From the NCBI GenBank assembly GCA_934630555.1, contig CAKTXB010000024.1, positions 1-14,734 of the forward strand: 14,734 bases of DNA. Reading direction: 5' to 3'. The position numbers and the translations under genes were made by a program. Below the pieces are notes generated by a model. The model searched no databases. It saw only the letters and a program-made list of their open reading frames with translations, and was not told the origin of the DNA. The DNA is from an uncultured Oscillospiraceae bacterium (GTDB taxonomy: Bacteria; Bacillota; Clostridia; Oscillospirales; Oscillospiraceae). This document shows positions 5,405-12,099 of this stretch, piece after piece; positions within the stretch are counted from its first letter, which is position 1, and each line of letters opens with the position of its first letter.

Positions 5405-6820
5405 TCAGCGGTAGTCGTCAAAGCGGTCGATATTTTCCATACGGTCGATCCGGCGGCGGCGCTGCTTCAGATGCTTTTTCCGGGCTTCGCGTCGGCGCAG
5501 GTACATGGCGAACAGAAATACGATGAAGGCCAGAATGGCCAGTACGATCAGCACCACGAGCCACTTCCACCAGTTGCTCTGAATATAGGCCGACGTCTGC
5601 GAACCGGCAGCGGCAATTTCGGATTTGGCAACGTCTGTGATGGCGACAAGATCGGTGGTGCCGTATGAGTCGCCGTTAAACAGCACTTCGGCAGTGCCGT
5701 ATTTTGTGCCGGCAGCCACCGGGGCATCGACTGCGCCGGCGTCGAGCGTCAGCTTTGTTTCCAGCAGAGTCGGGTCATAATCGTTTGGCAGCAGAATGCG
5801 GATCTCATCCTTTGGCGCGAGCGCCACGTATTCAGAGCCGGCAGAGTTGTTGATGGCGATCTGTGTGACGGGGTAGAGCGGTGAGAGCGCCGTGACATAG
5901 GAAAAGCTGTCAAAGCCATAGTTGAACAGGCGGATGCACTCAGGGAAGCTGCACATGATGACGTCGCCGCTTTCAGCGACTTCCGTTTTGGCGCCGCACA
6001 CCACGCCAAGCAGATACAGTCCATCACCGCGCGCGGCGGAGATGACGCAGCGTCCAGCCTGGCTGGTGTAGCCGGTCTTGATGCCTTCGGCTCTGCTGTA
6101 GTAGAAGGCATTGCCCGTACTGTTCCAGATGAGCTGGTTTGTGGTTTTCAGCGTCCGCTCCCCGGAAAGGTTCGTGGCGGGCATGGCATATTCCGCTGTG
6201 TTTGTGATCTGCTTGAATGTAGCGCTTTTGAGCGCTGCCTGCACGATCCTGACAAGGTCGCGCGCAGTGGTGTAGTGTTCGTCGTCATGCAGGCCGTGGG
6301 GATTGCAGAAGTGCGTGTTTTCGCAGCCAAGCTCGTAGGCGCGCTCGTTCATCATGCGCACGAAGTCGGGAATATTGCCGGCAATGTATTCAGCGGCCAC
6401 ATTGCTGGCTTCGTTGCCGGACATGAGCATCATGCAGTAGAGCAGGTTCTCGACTGTCAGCTCTTCGCCGACCTGCAGGCCGGACACGCTGCTGCTGCTG
6501 TCAATATCGGCAAAGGCGGACTCGGTGACAGTGACCGTGTCAGACAGGTTGCCGTTTTCCAGCACGAGCAGACACGTCATGATCTTGGTGAGGCTGGCGG
6601 GGTAGACGCGCTCATCCGGGTTTTGCTCATAGATGACGCGGTTCGTGTTGAGGTCTACGAGCATGGCGGCCTTGGCATCTACGGAAAACGGCTCGGCAGT
6701 AGTTTCTGCTTCCGATGCAGGGGTGTCCTGCACAGCGTCAGCAGCCAGCGCCGGTGCTGCGAGGGCGGACAGCAGCATGACGCAAACAAGAAATAGAGCG
6801 GTCAAACGATGTTTTTTCAT
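5405..6820 (-). CDS. D-alanyl-D-alanine carboxypeptidase (penicillin-binding, peptidase S11) with C-terminal membrane anchor
   Basis: A 471-residue low-molecular-mass PBP that removes the terminal D-Ala from peptidoglycan pentapeptides on the outer membrane face, limiting cross-linking. The signal peptide covers residues 1 to about 27 (cleavage after APALA-A). The S11 motifs are Ser76-x-x-Lys79 (YPASLTKIM), Ser134-Gly-Asn136 (MLMSGNEAS) and Lys248-Thr-Gly250 (EGIKTGYTSQ). About 320-405 forms a beta-rich C-terminal domain. A true transmembrane helix follows at about 419-440, then a strongly basic tail rich in Arg/Lys. PBP5-type enzymes usually end in an amphipathic helix, so this is a firmer anchor. 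The ATG follows GGAG at 6831-6828. A consensus promoter lies upstream; udg follows 14 bases after the stop. The DacA/DacB/DacF subtype cannot be decided from sequence alone. Confidence 0.95.
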   Translation of the reverse strand: MKKHRLTALFLVCVMLLSALAAPALAADAVQDTPASEAETTAEPFSVDAKAAMLVDLNTNRVIYEQNPDERVYPASLTKIMTCLLVLENGNLSDTVTVTESAFADIDSSSSVSGLQVGEELTVENLLYCMMLMSGNEASNVAAEYIAGNIPDFVRMMNERAYELGCENTHFCNPHGLHDDEHYTTARDLVRIVQAALKSATFKQITNTAEYAMPATNLSGERTLKTTNQLIWNSTGNAFYYSRAEGIKTGYTSQAGRCVISAARGDGLYLLGVVCGAKTEVAESGDVIMCSFPECIRLFNYGFDSFSYVTALSPLYPVTQIAINNSAGSEYVALAPKDEIRILLPNDYDPTLLETKLTLDAGAVDAPVAAGTKYGTAEVLFNGDSYGTTDLVAITDVAKSEIAAAGSQTSAYIQSNWWKWLVVLIVLAILAFIVFLFAMYLRRREARKKHLKQRRRRIDRMENIDRFDDYR

Positions 6821-6891
6821 AAAAAGACTCCAAATTCACTGCCGCACTTGCCGAAGCGGGCGGGATTGTGATAAAATAAGCACAGAGATCT

Positions 6892-6909
6892 GCGCAGCGC
6901 TTGCTGCGC
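6892..6909. repeat. Hairpin in the dacA-side leader
   Basis: GCGCAGC (6892-6898) pairs with GCTGCGC (6903-6909) around GCTT. On the minus strand it falls near +10 to +27 of the predicted carboxypeptidase transcript, inside a leader of about 100 bases. On the plus strand it overlaps the predicted -35 region of the ComEA-side promoter. No T-tract follows. A regulatory role is speculative. Confidence 0.4.
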
Positions 6910-6929
6910 CGGTAGAACAGGTATATTAT
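6901..6929 (+). promoter_or_regulatory. Candidate promoter of the ComEA-RR-HK-GerMN operon
   Basis: TTGCTG (6901-6906), a 17-base spacer, then TATTAT (6924-6929). It is a moderate sigma-A match. Its -10 occupies the same bases as the -10 of the opposite-strand carboxypeptidase promoter, so polymerase could use only one at a time. The predicted start lies about 37 bases upstream of the ATG at 6974. Confidence 0.4.
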
Positions 6930-6952
6930 AACAAATTCCGGCGCGATGTCAA
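6925..6952 (-). promoter_or_regulatory. Strong sigma-A promoter of the carboxypeptidase-udg operon
   Basis: On the minus strand a perfect TTGACA (6952-6947), a 16-base spacer, then TATAAT (6930-6925), preceded by TG at the extended -10 position. Both hexamers are consensus. The predicted start is near 6918, giving a leader of about 98 bases. Confidence 0.8.
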
Positions 6953-6973
6953 ATCGGGAGGGAGGTGCGCTGC

Positions 6974-7396
6974 ATGGCAAAACGCGTGGCGGCATGGAGC
7001 ATTCCCGTGCTGGCGCTTGCTGCGGCGGCACTGTGCATTGGGTTTTATCTGGGCCAGACGCACGCACCGTACCGTGTTGGTGTGCAGAAAACGGAGGCGG
7101 AAGCAGTCGTGGAGCGCACGGATGCAGCGCAGGCCGCCGTACCGCAGGAGGAGCAGGCTGCGCCGGCCGAAATGGCGGAACAAATTGACCTCAACACGGC
7201 GACGGCCGAGGAATTGCAGCGGCTTCCCGGTGTTGGCGAGGTGATCGCCGAGCGGATCATAGCCTATCGCACGGCGTGCGGCGGATTTTTGAACACGGAG
7301 CAGCTGATGGAGGTCAGCGGCATTGGAGAAGCAAAGTACGAGAAGCTGAAGGATCACATCACAGTGGGGGAACGCAATGAAAATTCTGGTAGTTGA
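6974..7396 (+). CDS. ComEA-like membrane-anchored helix-hairpin-helix DNA-binding protein
   Basis: A 140-residue protein with one N-terminal transmembrane helix (about 8-27), an Ala/Glu/Gln-rich linker (about 38-70) and a ComEA-type double helix-hairpin-helix domain at 71-131: IDLNTATAEELQRLPGVG, then the second hairpin EVSGIGEAKYEKL. ComEA binds incoming double-stranded DNA at the outer membrane face during transformation. This one lacks the SLBB domain common in Firmicute ComEA, so it is the short form. No comEB/comEC lies nearby, so a role in uptake is not assured. ATG 6974 was chosen over GTG 6965 because a GGGAGGGAGG ribosome site sits 8 bases upstream of it. The end overlaps the response regulator start by 20 bases, so expression is coupled to the two-component system. 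Confidence 0.85.
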   Translation: MAKRVAAWSIPVLALAAAALCIGFYLGQTHAPYRVGVQKTEAEAVVERTDAAQAAVPQEEQAAPAEMAEQIDLNTATAEELQRLPGVGEVIAERIIAYRTACGGFLNTEQLMEVSGIGEAKYEKLKDHITVGERNENSGS

Positions 7397-8057
7397 CGAC
7401 GAGGCGCTGCTTGTCAAGGGCATTAAATTTAATTTGGAAAATGACGGCTACACCGTGGCGACAGGCAGTGACGGCGAGCAGGCCGTAGAACTGGCCGCCG
7501 CAGGCGGGATCGACCTGATCGTACTGGATCTGATGATGCCGAAGCTCGACGGCCTTGGCGCCTGCCGGCGCATCCGGGAGTTTTCGGATGTGCCCATCAT
7601 CATGCTCACAGCCAAGGCGGGCGATATGGACAAGCTGCTTGGGTTTGAGCACGGAGCGGATGATTATCTGACAAAGCCGTTTAATATTTTGGAGCTGAAG
7701 GCGCGCATCCGGGCGCTTTTGCGCCGGGCAAAGCCGGCGGAAAAGGAGCAGCCGCGCGATGCGCTGATATGCGGACACATCACATTGGACTGCACGGCGC
7801 GCGACGCGTATAACGACGGCCGCCGCGTGGAGCTGACGGCGAAGGAGTTTGATCTGGCGGAGCTGCTCATGCGCAACCCGAACCGGGTGTATTCACGCGA
7901 TGCGCTGCTGACCAGTATCTGGGGCTATGACTCCAGCAGCGACATTCGCACGGTGGATGTGCATATCCGCCGCCTGCGTGAGAAGCTGGAACGCGATCCG
8001 GCGCAGCCGGAACATATTATGACCAAATGGGGAGTGGGGTACTATTTCCGCTACTGA
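7377..8057 (+). CDS. OmpR/PhoB-family response regulator
   Basis: A 226-residue transcription regulator. The receiver domain (about 1-115) has acidic residues Asp7/Asp8 (LVVDDEAL), phospho-acceptor Asp51 (IVLDLMMPKLDG), Thr78 (IIMLTAKAG) and Lys100 (YLTKPFN). A winged-helix DNA-binding domain (about 128-224) has the typical LTAKEFDLAELLM and DIRTVDVHIRRLREKL segments and ends in VGYYFRY, so it is intact. The cognate kinase follows and probably overlaps its end. The start has GGGGGAA 4 bases upstream of the ATG, inside the tail of the ComEA-like gene. Targets are not visible from the sequence. Order and type recall MtrA/PhoP-class regulators of the envelope, but the specific signal is unknown. 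Confidence 0.95.
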   Translation: MKILVVDDEALLVKGIKFNLENDGYTVATGSDGEQAVELAAAGGIDLIVLDLMMPKLDGLGACRRIREFSDVPIIMLTAKAGDMDKLLGFEHGADDYLTKPFNILELKARIRALLRRAKPAEKEQPRDALICGHITLDCTARDAYNDGRRVELTAKEFDLAELLMRNPNRVYSRDALLTSIWGYDSSSDIRTVDVHIRRLREKLERDPAQPEHIMTKWGVGYYFRY

Positions 8058-9492
8058 ACGGCGCTTTGCGCGCCTGCCGAGCAGCTCACAGCTGCGAAAC
8101 GCGCTGGCTTATGTGGCTATTACGTTTCTGGCGCTTTTATTTTTGAACCTCTATTCCGCGTCCAACACGCGCTCACTCATGTTTCGGGCAAAGTATGCCT
8201 CCGCGCAGGATAAGCTGCAGCCGGTCGTGTCGGCCTTTGGGGGGCTGGATACGCTGACGACTGAAAATGTGGAGCAGGTCATTTCGGTGCTGGGCGATGT
8301 GAACGTGACGCGTCTGATCGTGACGGACGGCGAGGCGCGGGCGCTGTATGATTCCTCCACGGGGCAGAACTGCGTGGGGCGATTTGTGCTGTTTGAAGAG
8401 GTAACGCAGGCGCTGGGCGGCAACGACGTGTTTTACTGCCTGTACGATGACGGCGCGCTGGAAAGCCGCGCAGCCATGCCGGTACAGTCTGACGAGGCGA
8501 CGATCGGCTGCGTGTATATGATGGAATATGACACGGCGCAGGGGCAGATCATTGCAGATCTTGAGCGCACGTTCCTGCGCGGGTCGGTCATATTGGAGGC
8601 GGCCATCATTCTGGCTTCTGTGCTCTTCTCTGTCATTGCGTCCAGCCGGGTGCGTAAGATCCTGACGTCGGTGCGGCTGGCACGCGAGGGCGAGTATACA
8701 TATAAGATCCGGATGCGCGGCACGGATGAGTTCAGCAAGCTGGCTGCGGAGTTTAATAAGCTCACCGAGCGTTTGCAGGCATCGGAGGACGCGCAGCGGC
8801 AGTTCGTGTCGGACGCGTCGCACGAGCTGAAAACGCCGCTGGCGTCCATCAAGCTCCTGTCGGACTCTATTTTGCAGAACGACATGGACGCGGCCACGAT
8901 GCGCGAGTTTGTGGCCGACATCGGCAGTGAATCCGACCGATTGACACGCATGACGCAGAAGCTGCTGATGCTCAATCGCAGCGAGCTTGGCATTGCGCTG
9001 GAGCATGAGGTCGTGGATGTGGAGCAGGTGGTGTCGCACGTGTTCCGTATGCTCATTCCGCTGGCGGCGCGGCGCGAGATCGACCTGACTGGCAGCCTGG
9101 AGCACCACTGCTTTGTACTGTCGGCTGAGGACGACCTGTATCAGATCCTGTTCAATCTGGTGGAGAACGGCATTAAGTATAACCGTGATGGCGGCAGCGT
9201 GCATGTGACGCTGCGGCGGACAGACGAGGATGTGACCATCGCCGTGGAGGACACGGGCATGGGCATTCCGGGCGAGTCACTGGAACACATTTTTGAGCGG
9301 TTTTACCGGGTGGACAAGGCGCGCTCGCGTCAGGCGGGCGGCTCGGGCCTGGGGCTTTCCATTGTGCGGGAGCTGGTGGCGCGCAACCTTGGTACGATTG
9401 ACGTGGCGTCAGTGGAGGGCAGCGGCACGCGCTTTACGGTGGTGCTGCCATACTTTGATGTGAAGCAGGAGGACGATGATGAAGCAGTGTAA
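8044..9492 (+). CDS. Membrane sensor histidine kinase (HAMP-HisKA-HATPase), probable ATT start
   Basis: About 482 residues from the proposed start. TM1 is at about 19-37, an extracytoplasmic sensor region at about 38-180, TM2 at about 181-199, then HAMP. HisKA carries His260 in SDASHELKTPLASIK. The HATPase has an N-box (LVENGIKYN, Asn375), a G1 box DTGMGIP, an F-box FERFYRVD and a G2 box GGSGLGLS. It should phosphorylate the upstream regulator. Start choice: the first ATG/GTG/TTG in frame is GTG 8113, which has no ribosome site and would cut TM1 to 14 residues without basic flank. The frame is open upstream to 8023; ATT 8044 is preceded by GGGGAG with 9 bases spacing and restores a basic N-terminus plus full TM1. 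It then overlaps the regulator's end by 14 bases. If ATT is wrong, the minimal gene is 8113-9492. The C-terminus overlaps the lipoprotein start. Confidence 0.9.
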   Translation: MSATERRFARLPSSSQLRNALAYVAITFLALLFLNLYSASNTRSLMFRAKYASAQDKLQPVVSAFGGLDTLTTENVEQVISVLGDVNVTRLIVTDGEARALYDSSTGQNCVGRFVLFEEVTQALGGNDVFYCLYDDGALESRAAMPVQSDEATIGCVYMMEYDTAQGQIIADLERTFLRGSVILEAAIILASVLFSVIASSRVRKILTSVRLAREGEYTYKIRMRGTDEFSKLAAEFNKLTERLQASEDAQRQFVSDASHELKTPLASIKLLSDSILQNDMDAATMREFVADIGSESDRLTRMTQKLLMLNRSELGIALEHEVVDVEQVVSHVFRMLIPLAARREIDLTGSLEHHCFVLSAEDDLYQILFNLVENGIKYNRDGGSVHVTLRRTDEDVTIAVEDTGMGIPGESLEHIFERFYRVDKARSRQAGGSGLGLSIVRELVARNLGTIDVASVEGSGTRFTVVLPYFDVKQEDDDEAV

Positions 9493-10381
9493 ACGGCTTT
9501 GCGCGGTGCTCCTGCTGCTGATCCTGCTGTGTGGCTGCGCGGGGCAGCGGGTGGAATATATCAACCCGATCCGTTTTTATTATTGCAGCGCGGATGCGTC
9601 GTTTAACCAGCCGGGCGGCACGCTGGCCAGCGAAACGCGCGAACTGCGCGACACGCAGATCTCCATTGACGAGATCCTGCGGCTGTATTTTGCCGGACCG
9701 CAGAGCGACACACTGGTGTCACCGTTTCCGGCGGACATTGCATTTTCCGATGTGCGCATACAGGACGGTATGCTGACGCTGCGACTTTCTGAGCAGTATG
9801 CCCAGCTGAGCGGCGCGGCGCGGACGGAGGCCGCGGCATGTTTGACGCTGACATTCACGCAGGTGCGTACGATCGAACGCGTGTGCATTGAAACGGACGA
9901 CGGCGTAAACGAGGAGCAGCGGCAGGCAACGTACAGCGCGGCGGATTTTGTGCTGCGCGATACGTCTGTGACAAATCCGGAGTGGACGGCAACGCTGTAT
10001 TTCTGGTCGCCATCCAGCCGGCAGGTGCGCACGGAAAAACGGACGGTCGCCTATCAGACGCAGGACGAGCTGCCGCGCCTGGTCCTGGAGCAGCTGCTGG
10101 CCGGGCCGACGATTCAGAATTTGACAAATGCGGTGCCGCAGGGCACGCAGTGCGTTGACCTTTCGTTGTCTGGCGGCGTGTGCAGCGTGGTGCTGTCACA
10201 GGAGTTTGCGGCGTGCGATACGGACGTGCAGACAGCGCAGCTGGCAGTCCGTACGCTGGCGGCAACGCTTTGCGCACTGCCGGAGGTGCAGAGCGTGCAG
10301 CTGTCGGTCATCGGTGCGGAGGATCTGGCGTATTGCAGCATTCGGGAAGCCCTGACCCCGGCAGATAATTGGTTTACATAA
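9479..10381 (+). CDS. Lipoprotein with two GerMN domains (LpqB/GerM-like)
   Basis: A 300-residue surface lipoprotein. The signal peptide has a basic start, a Leu-rich core and the lipobox L-C-G-Cys20. Two GerMN domains follow: about 28-160 and about 170-285. The second is clearer (TLYFWSPSS, LVLEQLLAGP, then VDLSLSGG). GerMN domains occur in Bacillus GerM (spore cortex and germination) and in actinobacterial LpqB, which lies next to and acts on the MtrB kinase. Here the gene overlaps the end of a sensor kinase gene by 14 bases, so a role in modulating that kinase is a reasonable inference. Of two adjacent ATGs (9476, 9479) the second has the better spacing (6 bases) from AGGAGG at 9467-9472. 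It is the last gene before a strong terminator. Confidence 0.88.
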   Translation: MKQCKRLCAVLLLLILLCGCAGQRVEYINPIRFYYCSADASFNQPGGTLASETRELRDTQISIDEILRLYFAGPQSDTLVSPFPADIAFSDVRIQDGMLTLRLSEQYAQLSGAARTEAAACLTLTFTQVRTIERVCIETDDGVNEEQRQATYSAADFVLRDTSVTNPEWTATLYFWSPSSRQVRTEKRTVAYQTQDELPRLVLEQLLAGPTIQNLTNAVPQGTQCVDLSLSGGVCSVVLSQEFAACDTDVQTAQLAVRTLAATLCALPEVQSVQLSVIGAEDLAYCSIREALTPADNWFT

Positions 10382-10383
10382 AG

Positions 10384-10419
10384 AAAACCGGCACAATGCG
10401 GCTGCATTGTGCCGGTTTT
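10384..10419. terminator. Strong bidirectional intrinsic terminator
   Basis: A perfect 16-bp stem, AAAACCGGCACAATGC (10384-10399) with GCATTGTGCCGGTTTT (10404-10419), and loop GGCT. The stem ends in A-tract and T-tract on both sides, so it works in both directions. It lies 2 bases after the lipoprotein stop and 6 bases before the convergent small gene's stop. Confidence 0.92.
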
Positions 10420-10425
10420 GCAGGC

Positions 10426-10635
10426 TCATAGGGAAAAATCCTTGTCAGCAAACTGCGAGAAGTCCTTGGCCTTGGGGCGTGCGGGCACGCGCTTGAGTGG
10501 GTCATAGCGGAATTTGCGGCAGTGGTGTGTGGCGGGTACGACACCATATTTTTGGCAGACCATATGTGCCTCATCCACCTTGCCGGCAAGCTGGCAGTAT
10601 GTACAGGAACGGTCGATCTTTCTGCGGAACAGCAT
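10426..10635 (-). CDS. Small four-cysteine protein of unknown function
   Basis: A 69-residue protein I do not recognise as a named family. Four cysteines, Cys11-x2-Cys14, Cys27 and Cys39 (the last preceded by two His), suggest a small zinc-binding fold. The C-terminal half is basic then acidic (YDPLKRVPARPKAKDF, ending DKDFSL), with no membrane segment or signal peptide. It is probably cytoplasmic. ATG 10635 was chosen because AAGGCGG lies upstream with suitable spacing; longer in-frame starts would run into the upstream gene's end. It starts 31 bases after the ylbJ stop and ends at the strong terminator, so it is probably the distal gene of the ylbJ operon. Coding is supported by the ordered cysteine pattern, the ribosome site and the position between ylbJ and the terminator. 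Confidence 0.75.
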   Translation of the reverse strand: MLFRRKIDRSCTYCQLAGKVDEAHMVCQKYGVVPATHHCRKFRYDPLKRVPARPKAKDFSQFADKDFSL

Positions 10636-10666
10636 GGCAATACCGCCTTTCAACATTCTGCGGCTA

Positions 10667-11728
10667 TTATACACCATCTGCGCGCGGATTTCCAGACATT
10701 ACTTTTCGGAAACTGAGGAAGTCGGTGACAAGCACGGCAAACAGTGCCAGCGGCGGCCAAAGCCGGTGCCATGCGGGCGCGCCTTGCAGATGCAGCGCCT
10801 GTGCCGCGGGCAGACTGAACGCGGCGCACAGAAGCCCGTGCAGAAATTTGGCGCGCAGATAGCCGTGCGCGGACAGGCCGGCCTCCTGCAAAATGGAGGC
10901 GACCTGCGCTGCAACGCCGAGTCCGCCGAAGCCGAGCAGAAACGCGCACAGGACGAACGTGGCCCATTCGGACAGCGCGCCGAGCTGGAGCTGGCGGATG
11001 CCGTTTGTGAGTTCCAGCGCGCCGGTAAGACCGGCGCGCAGGGCGGGCGGCGTGGTTTGCGGCAGCAGGTCGGAGAGCATGGCTGTCAGAACGCTGAACG
11101 TAACGACGAACATACATACCTGCAAAAGGACGGCGCCGGCTGTTTTGACGGACTGCGTGAAGGCAGCGGAGAGTGCTGGACGCGCGGAGGATGTCTGACG
11201 GCTCGGCGGCATGACGGGACAGGGCTGCCTCGGACGCAGAAGGACGCCGGTGAGCAGCGAAGCGGCGATGTGCCCGCCCCAGAGGGCAAAGCCGGCTGAT
11301 GGATGGTCAAACAGCTGCGCGCCGGCCATGGAGAGAATGAAGGCCGGGCCGGCGTTGTTGCAGAAGCCGCACAGGTGCTCCGCCTCTGAGGCGGAAAGCT
11401 GTCTTGTGCGGCAGAGCGCGGCGGCACACTGCGCACCGGCCGGGTAGCCGCCTACGATGCCGGCGGCCCAGACGCCCGCTCCGGCGTACGAGGTGTGCAG
11501 CAGCCGCGCCAGCGGTGTGCCAAGGCGTGCAGAAATGCGCGCAGTGACGCCCATGCGGCTCATGAGCTCCACGCATACGAAAAACGGAAACAGGGCCGGA
11601 AGGACGCTGCGCGCGCAGAGCGTCAGGCCGTCGGCAACAGCTGCGCCGGCATCTGCCGGACAGAGCAGCAGATAAACGGCCCATGCGCCGAGCAGCAGCG
11701 CCCAGAGTGCTGTCGGATGCTTTTTCAT
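10667..11728 (-). CDS. ylbJ: Sporulation integral membrane protein YlbJ-like
   Basis: A 353-residue polytopic membrane protein of the nucleoside-recognition/Gate domain type. Family signs are the SVLPALFPFFV segment at 41-51, GGYPAGAQ at 93-100, GFCNNAGPAFIL at 121-132 and a late GFGGLG motif at 266-271, spread across about seven or eight hydrophobic helices with a short polar loop near 165-190. YlbJ is a sporulation protein made under sigma-E in Bacillus subtilis; its transported substrate, if any, is unknown to me. Of two close ATGs, the second (11728) is chosen because GGGAGG is 7 bases upstream of it, whereas the first ATG abuts the ribosome site. The gene is divergent from yqfC, also a sporulation gene, and is followed by the small four-cysteine gene. 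Confidence 0.85.
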   Translation of the reverse strand: MKKHPTALWALLLGAWAVYLLLCPADAGAAVADGLTLCARSVLPALFPFFVCVELMSRMGVTARISARLGTPLARLLHTSYAGAGVWAAGIVGGYPAGAQCAAALCRTRQLSASEAEHLCGFCNNAGPAFILSMAGAQLFDHPSAGFALWGGHIAASLLTGVLLRPRQPCPVMPPSRQTSSARPALSAAFTQSVKTAGAVLLQVCMFVVTFSVLTAMLSDLLPQTTPPALRAGLTGALELTNGIRQLQLGALSEWATFVLCAFLLGFGGLGVAAQVASILQEAGLSAHGYLRAKFLHGLLCAAFSLPAAQALHLQGAPAWHRLWPPLALFAVLVTDFLSFRKVMSGNPRADGV

Positions 11729-11747
11729 GTCCATCCCTCCCGGGAAC

Positions 11748-11755
11748 ACTCTATG
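11748..11755 (-). promoter_or_regulatory. Candidate sigma-E-like -10 of ylbJ
   Basis: On the minus strand CATAGAGT resembles the sporulation sigma-E -10 (CATAnnnT). The -35 match upstream (GACTAAA with a 14-base spacer) is weak. Placement would give a short leader that still contains the GGGAGG ribosome site. It is proposed mainly because ylbJ is a sporulation gene in Bacillus. Confidence 0.3.
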
Positions 11756-11783
11756 CTCTGGCGGAAAGATTTAGTCGGTCCGG

Positions 11784-11791
11784 CATAGGAT
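11784..11791 (+). promoter_or_regulatory. Candidate sigma-E-like -10 of yqfC-yqfD
   Basis: CATAGGAT resembles the CATAnnnT -10 of sigma-E and is the divergent counterpart of the motif at 11748-11755. No convincing -35 is seen. No TATAAT-type promoter is visible in this 86-base divergent gap, which fits a non-housekeeping sigma factor. Confidence 0.3.
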
Positions 11792-11814
11792 AGAACCAAA
11801 GCGGGGTGGACAGG

Positions 11815-12099
11815 ATGAATTTTGCAAGAAAGCTGCTGCTGCGCGTGTCGCAGCGGCTCGATCTGCCGGGAGAGGTCGCCGCGGCGCTGCCGTGTATTGT
11901 GATGAACGGGTTTACGGAGTGCAGCATGGACTGCCACCGTGGGATCCTGGAATATGAAAAGAACGCCATTGTGGTGGCGCTGAACATCGGCGCGGTGCGC
12001 GTGGAGGGCACGGGGCTGGAGGTACGCCTCATGCACCGTGACCGGCTGACGGTGACCGGGCAGATCCACGCCGTGCAGTTTTTGGAGGGCAGCGGCTGA
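11815..12099 (+). CDS. yqfC: Sporulation protein YqfC (YabP/YqfC family)
   Basis: A 94-residue small protein matching YqfC in size, order and content. The LPCIVMNGFTECSMDCHRGILEYE stretch (here residues 26-49) followed by IRVxG-like and LMHRDRLTVTGQI segments is typical of the family. In Bacillus, yqfC and yqfD are sigma-E-dependent mother-cell genes; the molecular role is unknown. No signal peptide or membrane helix is present. ATG 11815 is chosen, with GGGG about 8 bases upstream. The stop codon overlaps the yqfD start by one base (TGATG), so the two are translationally coupled. Confidence 0.88.
   Translation: MNFARKLLLRVSQRLDLPGEVAAALPCIVMNGFTECSMDCHRGILEYEKNAIVVALNIGAVRVEGTGLEVRLMHRDRLTVTGQIHAVQFLEGSG

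Noticed and set aside
8173..9204. Minus-strand open frame opposite the sensor kinase
   Set aside because: It is an antisense shadow of a kinase with all catalytic boxes present.
10666..10671. Perfect TATAAT on the minus strand just before the four-cysteine gene
   Set aside because: It overlaps the ylbJ stop codon (GTA TAA TAG) and has no -35 at the right distance, so it may be chance; an internal promoter is possible but not supported.
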